DNA from: Sulfuritalea sp.
Lineage (GTDB): Bacteria > Pseudomonadota > Gammaproteobacteria > Burkholderiales > Rhodocyclaceae
DNA: 64,000 nt
Assembly: GCA_023229545.1 (NCBI GenBank)
Contig: JALNZB010000006.1
Span: 37,511 to 101,510, forward strand
Direction: 5' to 3'
Under the pieces are notes generated by a model, which had not been told where the DNA came from, searched no databases, and saw only the letters and a program-made list of their open reading frames with translations. Positions within the stretch are counted from its first letter, which is position 1. The number at the start of each line of letters is the position of its first letter. Both the position numbers and the translations under genes were made by a program. Positions 15,493 through 25,228 of this stretch are shown here, in pieces.

Positions 15493-18243
15493 TCAGTTGC
15501 GGTCTTGTTTGGGGAAGCGAAGCGGCGCCACATACATCTTTTGCGTCATCTGGGCGGGCACGATGATCGGCTTTGGATCCTGTGCAACAGCCGGCATTTC
15601 AGCGGGCGCAGCAGCCAGCAACGCCACCGGCATGATGCCAAGCAACTGTGCCGGCACCTCGGTCAGCTCTACCGTGAGCATCGAGAGCGACTCTACAACG
15701 GGCAGCACGACAACCGGCGACGTCACGGGTGGCACAACAACTGGCGACGTCACGGGTGATAAAACGACGGTCAGCGGGGCCGGATTGACGGTGAAGCCGA
15801 TGGGCGCCGCGCTGTACGTGAGGGTGTAATCGCTCGCCGTGAAGCTGCCGCCGACTGCCGCCGATGGCGTGATCAGGTACGGACTGCCGACCACGTGCGC
15901 TGTCGCCGGCGTGCCCAGCGTGGTCAGCGTCACGCTGCCGATCGTCTCGCTGTTTTGCAAGGCGCTGGTGCTGAATTCGCTGCCGTCCAGCGTCACCTCC
16001 GTGCCGTAGGTTTTACTCTGGTTGTTGGCGGTCACCGTCAGCAGGGCTGCCGTGATGGTCTTTAATTGGCTCGCCGGCTGCGCAAACAATGCGTACATCG
16101 CGCTATCGCCGCCTGCGCCAAGACCATATCCAGTAAAGCTGACCGTGGTCGCGGTGGCGACGTGTGCACTGTTGAAATTGGCAGAGCCTGCGCTCAAGGA
16201 CACAATTTGACCTGCCGTAAAACCGTCAGGGCCAGCCAGGAAAGTAAACGGATTATCAAGCGCGGCCACTGTGGTGCCGTCGTAAGTCTTGCTCTGCGCA
16301 GTCGCCGATGCGTTATCGACGAAAGTCCAGGCCCGCGCGTCAAAGGTGCCGGTCAATGCCGCTTTTGGCGCGTACGCGGCAATTTCAGCACTCGTGGTCG
16401 TGTAATCCACGGGATTAAAGCGAATGGAGAGGTTTGCCGCAGTTACCGCAGCAAAGGTCACGGTGCCGGCAGCAACCCCTGGACCAGTTCCATTATTGCC
16501 GGCACTCAGCGTCACGGAGCCATTGTTGGCGGTAATTGCAGCACCGACAGTCACGTTTCTTCCAGCGCTCAGAATGAAGGAACCACCACCCCCGCTGGCG
16601 GCGGTGAGCGCGGCGTTGATGATCACGTCATGCCCGGCCTGTAACGTAAGAGCATTGCCGGCAGCATTTCCGCCGGCGTCTATGGCAGCGGCGACTGTGA
16701 TGTCGTTGGTCGCCTGCAAAGTGACGTTTGCTGCTCCGAGTTGGGTGACAACCTGGGCGGTCGTAATGATGCTGTTGAGTACCCCGTAATCCGCAAAGAA
16801 TATGTTTGGTGTACTAACCGCTGAATTCAGATCCAGGCCGGTTGAATTACCCGCCACGTCTGGACCTGCGTCCTGAATAGTGATGTTGTTCGGGTCCAGC
16901 AGCAGCGTGCCACTCCGGCCGCCGGGCGCACGCAAATCAACATGGCCGCCAAACACCAGACCATTTCTGCCTGAAACTTCAGCGAAACCTCCATTCCCCT
17001 TCTGTGCACCTCCACGCGCACTGATGTTGCCCTGGTATCGGGTGAAATCGTCCGCCCACACGATCACTTTGCCGCCATCTCCCTGTGTGATCGCATCGGC
17101 GCTGATGACTACGTCGGGACTCACGTAAGTGCGCGCGGCGTTTTGCACTAACGGGTTCTTGCCCTGATAATCGCCGCCAATCAGCACGCCGCCGCCGCCT
17201 GCATCGCCGGAGGCGTCGATTTTTGCGCCGACCAAACCGACATGCTGACCGGTAACCGTGACGCTGCCGCCGGTCTGTCCTGCGCCCGTGCCGGAAGCGT
17301 CCAGTGTGCCGCCGACGATTACGGCGCTGCTTTCCCCACCCAACAGCCTGATTATTCCGTTGCGATTTTCGATGGTTTGCGCCTGGATCACGCCGGTGTT
17401 GTTCACCGCGCTTTGCAGCAGGGTTCCCGCCGCCAGCGCGGTCAGCAGCACCTGTCCGCCGTCGGCCTGGATCAGGCCGCCGTTCTCTACCAGCGCGTTC
17501 ACTGCGCCCTGGTTCACCGTGACATTGAGCAGGCCGTCACCGGCGACATCGAGCGTGATGGCATTGCCGGCGGCCAGCGCCACCGTGCCGAGCCTGGCCA
17601 CTATGATTCCGTCGTTGCTGACGGTGGCGCCCAGGAGCGCGACATAGCCGCCGTCGGCGTTGATCGTGCCCTGATTGAGTATCGCCGCGCCGCTGTTGCC
17701 GGCAAACTTGTAGCGACCGGCCATGAAGTCGGCATCGCTGATGTTGAGGGTGGAGGCGACCAGGCCGCCGACGTTGATTTGCGCCCCCCTGGCGAACAGG
17801 ACGCCGTTCGGATTGATGAGGAACACCTTGCCGTTGGCCGTCATGCTGCCGAGGATGCTCGAAGGATCCGGCCCCAGCACCCGGTTGAGTGCCACCGAGT
17901 CGCTGTTGGGCTGCACGAATTGAACGGCTTCGCCCTGCCCGATGCTGAAGCTCAGCCAGTTGATCGCCACATTCTGGCTCGACTGGGTGATGGTCGTGCT
18001 GCCCGCAGTGCTGCTGATGCTGGCGCCACCTTCGGCGACGACGCCGCCGACGGGCAGGGCAACGGCATTTGTGCCAAACGCCATCATCAGGGAAAACGCC
18101 ATGATTTTCAGGCAAAAATACTTGGCAGCACCCTTTGCCCTTTTGCATAACGACGTCTTCTTGCCACCGCTCATGGCATTCTCTGAAGCCGCTACACAAG
18201 TGCCTGTCTTCTCATTCCAGATGGATCGGTAGATAAGGTTCAT
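15493..18243 (-). CDS. Two-partner-secretion exoprotein (TpsA), filamentous-haemagglutinin type, copy 1
   Basis: The 916-residue protein has an extended signal peptide (ESPR; NLIYRSIWNEKTGT at the N terminus, hydrophobic core ending AVALP near 64). The FHA TPS secretion domain follows (about 65-310), with NWLSFSIGQGEAVQF and KVFLINPNGVLFARGAQINVGG. A Gly/Ala/Asn-rich beta-helix (about 310-620) and a C-terminal MBG/YDG-like Ig-type region come next. A Val/Pro repeat (PVTSPVVV twice) precedes a tail ending YVAPLRFPKQDRN. It should be secreted through the TpsB encoded at 19229-20896. Its first 300 residues nearly match copy 2 at 20959. Confidence 0.88.
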   Translation of the reverse strand: MNLIYRSIWNEKTGTCVAASENAMSGGKKTSLCKRAKGAAKYFCLKIMAFSLMMAFGTNAVALPVGGVVAEGGASISSTAGSTTITQSSQNVAINWLSFSIGQGEAVQFVQPNSDSVALNRVLGPDPSSILGSMTANGKVFLINPNGVLFARGAQINVGGLVASTLNISDADFMAGRYKFAGNSGAAILNQGTINADGGYVALLGATVSNDGIIVARLGTVALAAGNAITLDVAGDGLLNVTVNQGAVNALVENGGLIQADGGQVLLTALAAGTLLQSAVNNTGVIQAQTIENRNGIIRLLGGESSAVIVGGTLDASGTGAGQTGGSVTVTGQHVGLVGAKIDASGDAGGGGVLIGGDYQGKNPLVQNAARTYVSPDVVISADAITQGDGGKVIVWADDFTRYQGNISARGGAQKGNGGFAEVSGRNGLVFGGHVDLRAPGGRSGTLLLDPNNITIQDAGPDVAGNSTGLDLNSAVSTPNIFFADYGVLNSIITTAQVVTQLGAANVTLQATNDITVAAAIDAGGNAAGNALTLQAGHDVIINAALTAASGGGGSFILSAGRNVTVGAAITANNGSVTLSAGNNGTGPGVAAGTVTFAAVTAANLSIRFNPVDYTTTSAEIAAYAPKAALTGTFDARAWTFVDNASATAQSKTYDGTTVAALDNPFTFLAGPDGFTAGQIVSLSAGSANFNSAHVATATTVSFTGYGLGAGGDSAMYALFAQPASQLKTITAALLTVTANNQSKTYGTEVTLDGSEFSTSALQNSETIGSVTLTTLGTPATAHVVGSPYLITPSAAVGGSFTASDYTLTYSAAPIGFTVNPAPLTVVLSPVTSPVVVPPVTSPVVVLPVVESLSMLTVELTEVPAQLLGIMPVALLAAAPAEMPAVAQDPKPIIVPAQMTQKMYVAPLRFPKQDRN

Positions 18244-18579
18244 TCGGTTACACCACTACTCTTGCAATGCCTGCGAGCCAAGGCTGACTTGATCATTTCG
18301 TTGCCTGGCATGTGGGAGTAGTCAACCTTCATTGCAAGTTATGGCTACCCGTCGTTTATGTCCTGCTCAAATAGTGCGCGAGGGCACCTGGCTTTGTCGG
18401 TGCTTAAGCACACATAGCGGAACATCGGGTTGCGCAGTTCGTCAGAAACTGCGCGCTTGATATAGCAAGTGAGCTGTGTGCGCCGGCGCACAGCGCGTCG
18501 CACGTGGATGTAGATAATCAAGACAGGATATGCAACGGCTGGTGAAAACCGCCGCTTTCCCGTCGCACAGCAGTACTAA
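18244..18579. other. Divergent intergenic region between TPS adhesin 1 and the TpsB operon
   Basis: The 336-bp gap holds promoters for genes in both directions by position. A lower-GC stretch (about 18280-18360) lies near the adhesin side and the palindrome at 18477-18492 near the TpsB side. I see no ORF or RNA gene in it. Confidence 0.5.
18477..18492. promoter_or_regulatory. Palindromic operator candidate upstream of the TpsB operon
   Basis: TGTGCG-CCGG-CGCACA is a perfect 16-bp palindrome 88-103 bp before the ATG at 18580. The palindrome extends slightly further (CTG and CAG flanks). Confidence 0.55.
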
Positions 18580-19236
18580 ATGAGGTTGTCTTCGATGCGC
18601 AGGTTTCTGGTTACGTGTTTCGCCGCGTTGATCGGACTCGCCGGATGGGCAAGTCCGGCGAGCGCCGGACTCTTTTCAGCGACAGGGCCGGTCATCGTGA
18701 TACTCGCCGGCGACTTGTTCCTCGGCCAAGCCACAGGCTATCTCGACGGTTCCGGAACGATGACAATCCAATCGCGCTCGCCGCCTTACGTGAACTGCCG
18801 TGGGCAGTCCACATCCAGCTCGGAGCTTGGTGGCGTCGGTGACATGCAATGCACGGATGGTGTCACCGCGACGTTCCAGTTTCTACGTCTGAGTCGGGCA
18901 AGCGGGTACGGCACGGGCAGTTCCGACCGTGGCTCGATAAGTTTCACCTACGGACTCAGTCCAGATGAATCTGGGCCTTACCTGAAGCTGCCCGAAGGCA
19001 AGGCGCTGCGGCTGATTGGCAAGGATCTGACGCTGGTGGAAGCAACGACATCGCGTCCGACAATGCTTCGGGTCTCGGCCTACATGGCGACTGCGCCCAA
19101 AGATGCGCCGGTCGGGTGGAAGTGTTGTCCGGCGCATGTGCGCCACCGCACAGAAGCGCCCGAAGATCGCAAGCATGCTGTGAAGCATGAACAACCTCCC
19201 TCCCCAACCAAGAACGACAGGACGAGCTATGTCTAA
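18580..19236 (+). CDS. Exported protein of unknown function, first gene of the TpsB operon
   Basis: I do not recognise this 218-residue protein. It has a signal peptide (about 1-29, ending SPASAG). A body of about 150 residues follows, with an early FLGQATGYLDGSGTM stretch and two Cys (NCRG and MQC) that could pair. The C-terminal 35 residues are basic and His/Pro-rich. Its last eight bases overlap the tpsB start, so translation is probably coupled. By position it may help adhesin secretion or carry a dispensable surface role. The ATG at 18595 is an alternative start. Confidence 0.6.
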   Translation: MRLSSMRRFLVTCFAALIGLAGWASPASAGLFSATGPVIVILAGDLFLGQATGYLDGSGTMTIQSRSPPYVNCRGQSTSSSELGGVGDMQCTDGVTATFQFLRLSRASGYGTGSSDRGSISFTYGLSPDESGPYLKLPEGKALRLIGKDLTLVEATTSRPTMLRVSAYMATAPKDAPVGWKCCPAHVRHRTEAPEDRKHAVKHEQPPSPTKNDRTSYV

Positions 19237-20896
19237 CATCAAGCTATTCAGCATTGCCCTATTGGCAGCGAGCCACGGCGTCTTTGCCCAGCAGCCGCCG
19301 GATGCCGGCAGTCAGATGCAGCAGATTCCGCCCATACCGATACCGCAAAAAGCGGAGCCAGCCGTTGAGGTCGAACCGCGCAGCGAGCCGGTAGTTCCCG
19401 ACACTATCGGCGTCAAGATCGTCGTCAAGAGCTTGAACGTGACCGGCGCGACGGCCTATTCCGAAACCGAACTGCTCGCGCTCACCGGCTTCGTGCCGGA
19501 AAGCGAACTCAGTCTTGCCGATCTGCGCGGCATGGCCTCGAAGATTACGAACCATTACCGCGGCAACGGCTACTTCGTTGCCCAGGCCTATCTGCCGGCA
19601 CAGGACATCAAGGACGGCGCCGTAACCATCTCCGTGATCGAGGGTCAGTACGGCAAGGTGACGCTGAACAACCAGACCCGGCTTTCCGATCATCTGGCAA
19701 ACGGCATTCTTGGCGGCCTGAACGAGGGCGACGTGGTCGAATCCGCGCCGCTCGAAAACCGCCTGCTGCTGCTTTCCGATCTTCCCGGCGTGGTGGTCAA
19801 GTCGACGCTGGTTCCGGGAGCCTCGGTGGGAGCCTCCGACCTCATCGTGAATCTCACACCGGGGCCGACCGTCTCGGGCGAAGTCGATTTCGACAATGCC
19901 GGCAACCGTTACACCGGCGAGTACCGCCTGGGAGCGACGGTCAACCTCAACAACCTGGCAGGACGTGGCGATGTGGCTTCGCTGCGCGCAATGACATCGG
20001 GTTCCGGACTGAACTATGTCCGTGGCTCGTATCAGATGCAGTTCGGCAAGGCCACTGCCGGGGTCGCCTACAGCGCCCTCGAATACCAACTGGGCAAGGA
20101 ATTCGCGCCCCTGCGCGCCCACGGCACGGCGGAGATTGCCAGCATCTATGGCAGCTATCCCCTGATCCGCTCGCGCAACAGCAATCTCAACGTCGGACTC
20201 GTCTACGAAGACAAGACATTCCAAGACAAGGAGGACGTGACTCCATCCGTCACCGACAAGACGGCACAGGTCCTTTCAGGCAGCCTCTACGGCAACCATC
20301 GCGACAGATTTGGGGGTGGTGGCGTGACGGGTTATTCGCTGACCTGGTCCACCGGCACTATCGACATCGAAACACCCGGTGCGCGGATTATCGATGCGGC
20401 GACGGCGAACTCCAACGGTCATTTCGACAAGCTCGGCATCAGGGCCATGCGGCTGCAGCGCGTAACCGATTCGATCTCGCTATCCGCCGCCATCAACGGT
20501 CAGGTCGCCTCGAAGAACCTCGACTCTTCGGAAAAGATGGAGCTCGGCGGCATGTATGGCGTGCGGGCCTATCCCGAAGGCGAAGCCTATGCCGACGAGG
20601 GCTATGTACTGAATCTGGAAGCCAGATATCTGCTGCCAAAGTTCTCCGCAACACTCCCAGGACAGATGCATTTGATCGGTTTCGTCGATACCGGCAGCGT
20701 TACCACGCACAAGCATCCCTGGGCCGCCGGGCCGAACAGCCGGACCCTGAGCGGCGCCGGCGTAGGACTCACCTGGGCGGAAGCCAACAACTTTTCGGTA
20801 AAGATGTATTACGCCGTCAAGCTGGGCAATGAAAAGCCGACATCAGCCCCGGACGAATCCGGTCGATTCTGGATACAGCTCGTGAAATATTTCTGA
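19229..20896 (+). CDS. TpsB outer-membrane transporter (ShlB/FhaC/HecB family)
   Basis: TpsB proteins are 16-strand outer-membrane barrels that export TpsA exoproteins. The 555-residue protein has a signal peptide (about 1-20), a Pro/Gln-rich periplasmic helix region (about 20-60), and POTRA-type domains (about 70-210, with GASVGASDLIVNLTPGP at the end). A beta barrel closes it, with VRAYPEGEAYADEGYVLNLEARY near the family VRGY-type motif, and it ends in an aromatic residue (KYF). The start at 19229 gives the signal peptide. It is the only TpsB in the window and lies between two TpsA genes, so it probably serves both. Confidence 0.9.
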   Translation: MSNIKLFSIALLAASHGVFAQQPPDAGSQMQQIPPIPIPQKAEPAVEVEPRSEPVVPDTIGVKIVVKSLNVTGATAYSETELLALTGFVPESELSLADLRGMASKITNHYRGNGYFVAQAYLPAQDIKDGAVTISVIEGQYGKVTLNNQTRLSDHLANGILGGLNEGDVVESAPLENRLLLLSDLPGVVVKSTLVPGASVGASDLIVNLTPGPTVSGEVDFDNAGNRYTGEYRLGATVNLNNLAGRGDVASLRAMTSGSGLNYVRGSYQMQFGKATAGVAYSALEYQLGKEFAPLRAHGTAEIASIYGSYPLIRSRNSNLNVGLVYEDKTFQDKEDVTPSVTDKTAQVLSGSLYGNHRDRFGGGGVTGYSLTWSTGTIDIETPGARIIDAATANSNGHFDKLGIRAMRLQRVTDSISLSAAINGQVASKNLDSSEKMELGGMYGVRAYPEGEAYADEGYVLNLEARYLLPKFSATLPGQMHLIGFVDTGSVTTHKHPWAAGPNSRTLSGAGVGLTWAEANNFSVKMYYAVKLGNEKPTSAPDESGRFWIQLVKYF

Positions 20897-20958
20897 TCAA
20901 GGTGAGCGGAACCGAACACGTGGCTCACAAGAATATTTGAGAATATTGGAGTAATAAA

Positions 20959-23900
20959 ATGAACCGTAGCTACCGATCAATCTGGAACGACAAGACCGGC
21001 ACCCATGTCGCCGCTTCCGAAAATGCCACGAGTACCGGCAAGAAGTCATCAACCGGCGCAACCGGCGTAACAGGGAATGCAAGGTTCGCGCTGAAAGGGC
21101 TGGCGGTTTTCGTGATGATGGCATTTGGCGCGAATGTCTTTGCCCTACCGGTGGGCGGCGTCGTCGCCGAAGGTGGCGCCAGCATCAGCAGCACCGCTGG
21201 CAGCACGACCATCACCCAGTCAAGCCAGAATGTGGCGATCAACTGGCAGAGCTTCAGCATCGGAGTGGGCGAAGCCGTTCAATTCGTGCAGCCCAACAGC
21301 AACTCGGTGGCACTCAACCGAGTGCTGGGGCCGGATCCGTCGAGCATCCTCGGCAGCATGTCGGCCAACGGTAAAGTGTTCCTGATCAATCCCAACGGCA
21401 TCCTGTTCGGCAAGGGTGCACAGATTAACGTCGGTGGCCTGGTGGCCTCCACCCTCAATGTCACCGACAATGACTTCATGGCCGGCAGGTACCAGTTTTC
21501 CGGCAACAGTGACGCTGTGGTACTCAATCAGGGCACGATCAACGCCGACGGCGGCTATGTCGCACTGCTAGGCGCCAATGTCGGCAACGAGGGCATCATC
21601 GTGGCCCGACTCGGCAGCGTTGCTCTGGCCGCCGGCAATGCCATCACGCTCGATGTCGCCGGTGACGGCCTGCTCAATGTCACGGTGAATCAGGGCGCGG
21701 TGAATGCACTGGTACAAAACGGTGGCCTGATCCAGGCCGACGGCGGCCAGGTACTGCTGACTGCGTTGGCGGCGGGAACCCTCCTGCAAAGCGCGGTGAA
21801 CAATACCGGCGTGATCCAGGCGCAGACCATCGAGAACCGCAACGGCACGATCCGGCTGATGGGCGACATGCAAATCGGCACTGTAAATGTCGGCGGCAGG
21901 CTCGATGCCAGCGCCCCCAACGGCGGCGACGGCGGTTTCATCGAAACATCGGCGGCGCACGTCAAGATCGACGACGGCGCCATCGTTAGCACTCAATCCG
22001 CGCAAGGCAAGCCAGGCACGTGGCTGATCGACCCATTTGACTTCACCATCGCAACTGCTGGCGGCGACATCACTCCCGCCGCTCTCGCCGTCGCCTTGGC
22101 CGGGAACGTCACCATTTCCAGCAACCTTGGTGGTGCTGGCGTTAACGGCGATATCAACGTAAATAATGACGTCACCTGGGGCGCGGCGACGACTCTGACC
22201 TTGAACGCCGTGCGGAACGTGAATCTGAATGCGAACATTACTGCCACCACCGGAAACTTGGTAGCGACCGCCGGGACCGATGTAATTGTGAATGCTATGC
22301 CCGGTACGGGCATTACGATGACGACGACCGGTGGAAATATGACCTGGACCGCCGGCAACGATATCTGGGTGAAAGCGGGCGTTGTTGGGGGCATTACGGC
22401 GACCGGTGCCGGTCCAGATAGAGCAAATATTACCTGGACCGCAGGGCGCGACATCAAGATCGATTCTACCGTTACGACGACAGATGCAAATTTCACAGCG
22501 TGCTGCGGACGCGACATAAGCATTACGGCAGCCATGACCACGACCAGGGGCCACGTTGTACTGAAGGCCGGTAATGATGGGAGTGGATTAGGGGTTGCTG
22601 GCGTTGGCGGCACTGTGGTCTTTGCTCCTGGCATCCTTTATACCGTCACTGGGGCGACTCCAGCTATCTCGGATATCACCATTGATTCAACGCCAGCCAG
22701 TTACGCAGTGCCGAATGACTACTCGGCCCACTTCACCGGGACCGCCAGCACCTTTCTGACTCAACACATGTTGGTGTTCGCCAAGGGGAACGACAAGGTC
22801 TATGACGGTAACACGACGGCAACCCTCTCATTCTTGGGCAACCCCGCTCTTGGCGGCGACGTCACCTTGGTTTCTGGCGTGGCGACATTCGATGACAAGA
22901 ACGTGGCAGCGAATATCGGCATCACCTATGCCGGCTATAGCCTTGGCGGTGCAGACGTCGCCAAATTTGCCCTCTGGACTGCCTGTGTTGGTCCCACGAG
23001 AACAAGCGCGGCGATCACGCCGCTGGACACCAATATCAGCGGCACGCGGGTCTATGACGCGACGCCGACGGCGGCGGGCACGGATCTCACCACGATCAGC
23101 GCGCTGATCGCCGGCGACACGGTCACCGTGGGCGGCAGCGGTGCGGTGGCGAACAAGAACGTCGGCGTGAGCAAGGCGGTCACCAGCATGGGCACTCTGG
23201 CGCTCGGCGGTGCCGATGCGGGCAACTACAACCTGGTCAACGGCGCGCTGACCATCACGCCGATAAACGCCGACATCAGCGGCACACGGGTGTATGACGC
23301 GACGACGACGGCGCCGAGCACGGTCCTCACCACGATCAATGGACTGCTCGGGGGCGATACGGTCACTGTCAGTGGTTCGGGCGATGTGGCGACCAAGGAC
23401 ATTGGCGTGCTCAAGAACGTCACCAACATGGGCTCCCTGGCGCTGGCCGGCACCGATGCGGGCAATTACAACCTGGTCAGCGGCGCAATGACCATCACGC
23501 CGCTTGGCATTACTGGCAGCATCACGGCGGCCGACAAGGTATTTGACGCGACGACCACAGCAACGATTACCAGCCGCACGCTGGCCGGCGTGGTGGGCGC
23601 CGATACGGTGACTTACACCGGTGGCACGGCGACTTTCGACACTGCGGCAGTCGGCGCTGGCAAGACAGTGACCGGCAGCGGTCTCGGCCTCTCCGGCGCC
23701 GATGCGGGTAACTACACGGTCAACCCGAATCCCACAACGACGGCAGCTATCACTCCCGTAGCGCCGCCGGAAGAGATGATGGGCGAGCGGATGGCGCTGA
23801 CCACCACGCCTGCGTGGTGGCCCACCGTAGTTAGTACCCGAACACCGGACCAACTGCTGGCCTTCGCGCCGCCCGCTACGCCACCCGTCTTGCTAGCCGC

Positions 23901-23982
23901 CGAACCGATCATCGCACCGGCTGAAACGCCGCCAAAGATCTATGTGGCGCCCCATTTCCGGCACAAGCAGGACCGCAACTAA
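20959..23982 (+). CDS. Two-partner-secretion exoprotein (TpsA), filamentous-haemagglutinin type, copy 2
   Basis: The 1007-residue secreted protein has an ESPR-type leader (NRSYRSIWNDKTGTHV), a hydrophobic core ending FALP, and an FHA TPS domain nearly identical to copy 1. A beta-helix region with repeated AGNDI and TAGRDI turns follows (about 350-590), then four YDG-type repeats (about 600-930; VYDGNT, VYDATP, VYDATT, VFDATT). The tail ends KIYVAPHFRHKQDRN and parallels that of copy 1. It follows tpsB by 62 bases with a ribosome-binding site, so the two are co-transcribed. The YDG repeats and tail should be surface exposed or anchor related. Confidence 0.88.
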   Translation: MNRSYRSIWNDKTGTHVAASENATSTGKKSSTGATGVTGNARFALKGLAVFVMMAFGANVFALPVGGVVAEGGASISSTAGSTTITQSSQNVAINWQSFSIGVGEAVQFVQPNSNSVALNRVLGPDPSSILGSMSANGKVFLINPNGILFGKGAQINVGGLVASTLNVTDNDFMAGRYQFSGNSDAVVLNQGTINADGGYVALLGANVGNEGIIVARLGSVALAAGNAITLDVAGDGLLNVTVNQGAVNALVQNGGLIQADGGQVLLTALAAGTLLQSAVNNTGVIQAQTIENRNGTIRLMGDMQIGTVNVGGRLDASAPNGGDGGFIETSAAHVKIDDGAIVSTQSAQGKPGTWLIDPFDFTIATAGGDITPAALAVALAGNVTISSNLGGAGVNGDINVNNDVTWGAATTLTLNAVRNVNLNANITATTGNLVATAGTDVIVNAMPGTGITMTTTGGNMTWTAGNDIWVKAGVVGGITATGAGPDRANITWTAGRDIKIDSTVTTTDANFTACCGRDISITAAMTTTRGHVVLKAGNDGSGLGVAGVGGTVVFAPGILYTVTGATPAISDITIDSTPASYAVPNDYSAHFTGTASTFLTQHMLVFAKGNDKVYDGNTTATLSFLGNPALGGDVTLVSGVATFDDKNVAANIGITYAGYSLGGADVAKFALWTACVGPTRTSAAITPLDTNISGTRVYDATPTAAGTDLTTISALIAGDTVTVGGSGAVANKNVGVSKAVTSMGTLALGGADAGNYNLVNGALTITPINADISGTRVYDATTTAPSTVLTTINGLLGGDTVTVSGSGDVATKDIGVLKNVTNMGSLALAGTDAGNYNLVSGAMTITPLGITGSITAADKVFDATTTATITSRTLAGVVGADTVTYTGGTATFDTAAVGAGKTVTGSGLGLSGADAGNYTVNPNPTTTAAITPVAPPEEMMGERMALTTTPAWWPTVVSTRTPDQLLAFAPPATPPVLLAAEPIIAPAETPPKIYVAPHFRHKQDRN

Positions 23983-24016
23983 GCATCGTGGGCCGCGCCA
24001 TGCCGGTTGATGAAAC

Positions 24017-24877
24017 ATGCGCGCCGTGGCCCATCGCAAGCAGTGTCAAGCGGGGGAAATGCGCCGCGTGAGCGCGGTGCGGCGCGCAAGGTTTTCGGGA
24101 AACGTCCGCTCGATCACGGCGGCCATGGCCAGGGCGACGTGTCTTGGCCTGCTGACTGCCGGCCTTCTCGTACATACTGCATTCGCGTCGGACGACGCCG
24201 CGCAGGTTTCCAGTTCGGACGCCTCGTTGCCGGCGCATCGGAGCGCAGTCGTTCGCTCCACCTCCGGCTCGCAATCCGTGACGGCACATCGTTCAAAACG
24301 GGCGAACTTCGAGCGGGAGCGCGCGTCCCAAAACGCCCGGTACGTCGCCAACTGGGTCGTCGATTCGGGCGACAATCTCGGCATGCCATTCGTGATAGTC
24401 GACAAAGTGGACGCCAAGGTGTTCATATTCCATGCCGATGGTCGGCTGCGTGGCGCCGCCCCGGCGTTGCTCGGCCTGGCACGAGGTGATGACACCGTCC
24501 CGGGCATTGGCGACCGCAAATTATCGACCATCCGCCCCGACGAACGCACGACACCGAGCGGTCGTTTCGTAGCCGCACTGGGCCGCAATTTGCGCGGCGA
24601 GGAAATTCTCTGGGTGGACTACGACACCGCTCTCTCGATGCATCGAGTGATCACGACCAACCCCAAGGAGCACCGCGCCCTGCGCCTGGCCACCCCGACG
24701 CCGCTCGATAACCGCATATCCTATGGTTGCATCAATGTGCCGGTGAAATTCTATGAAGATGTACTACACCCGGCGTTTACCGGAACGGATGGCATTGTCT
24801 ATGTGCTGCCGGAAATCATGTCGGTCCGCGAAGTCTTCGGCTCGTATGATGTAGAGGAAAACGCACGACGCCTTTAA
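24017..24877 (+). CDS. L,D-transpeptidase-like (YkuD fold) exported protein
   Basis: The roughly 286-residue protein has an N-terminal basic region, a hydrophobic export signal (ATCLGLLTAGLLVHTAFAS) and a YkuD-like catalytic domain (about 115-270). MHRVITT carries the expected His, and the SYGCINVPVKFYEDVL segment carries the catalytic Cys in place of the classical SHGCIR. L,D-transpeptidases make 3-3 peptidoglycan crosslinks or attach proteins to peptidoglycan. Its position after the adhesin genes suggests an envelope role. Starts at 24059 or 24125 would give a more typical signal peptide; no ribosome-binding site decides it. Confidence 0.75.
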   Translation: MRAVAHRKQCQAGEMRRVSAVRRARFSGNVRSITAAMARATCLGLLTAGLLVHTAFASDDAAQVSSSDASLPAHRSAVVRSTSGSQSVTAHRSKRANFERERASQNARYVANWVVDSGDNLGMPFVIVDKVDAKVFIFHADGRLRGAAPALLGLARGDDTVPGIGDRKLSTIRPDERTTPSGRFVAALGRNLRGEEILWVDYDTALSMHRVITTNPKEHRALRLATPTPLDNRISYGCINVPVKFYEDVLHPAFTGTDGIVYVLPEIMSVREVFGSYDVEENARRL

Positions 24878-24900
24878 TACGCTGCGGCGCGGGGCCACGA

Positions 24901-25098
24901 CTACTTCTTGTTGCCCTTTGCCGTGTCCTGGATGCTTTCACCGGCTTTTTCGATCTGCTGTCCGACTTTCTCGACGGCCTTGTCGGCTTCCTTGCCAGCC
25001 CTTTCCGCCGGGCCTTCCTGCTTCTGGCAGCCGGACAGTGCCGCAAGCAAGGCACTCATGACCACAACTGCGCTGACGGTCTGACGTAGTTTCATCAT
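24901..25098 (-). CDS. Small lipoprotein with charged helical tail
   Basis: The roughly 65-residue protein has a lipoprotein signal with lipobox LSGC, then a 40-residue Lys/Glu/Ala-rich helix (AERAGKEADKAVEKVGQQIEKA). Such proteins resemble small osmotic/stress lipoproteins that line the envelope. The start is one of two tandem ATG codons (25098 or 25095), supported by a GGAGACAG-type ribosome-binding site. It ends the nine-gene minus-strand envelope-stress run. The 130-bp gap upstream holds nothing I recognise. Confidence 0.72.
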   Translation of the reverse strand: MMKLRQTVSAVVVMSALLAALSGCQKQEGPAERAGKEADKAVEKVGQQIEKAGESIQDTAKGNKK

Positions 25099-25228
25099 TT
25101 CTGTCTCCTGGGTGATTCGCTCGTACGAAAGCAAGAGCGACCTTGTCGGTCACTCTCGCCTCGGAATTGCAACAGTCGGCGACCGCGACACGCCGACCTG
25201 TCAGGTCAGGCGCATCGCGTGCCGATCA

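Noticed and set aside
23030..23760. Regular repeats considered as a CRISPR or satellite array
   Set aside because: They are in-frame YDG protein repeats of the second TPS exoprotein, with period near 240 bp and amino-acid-level variation.
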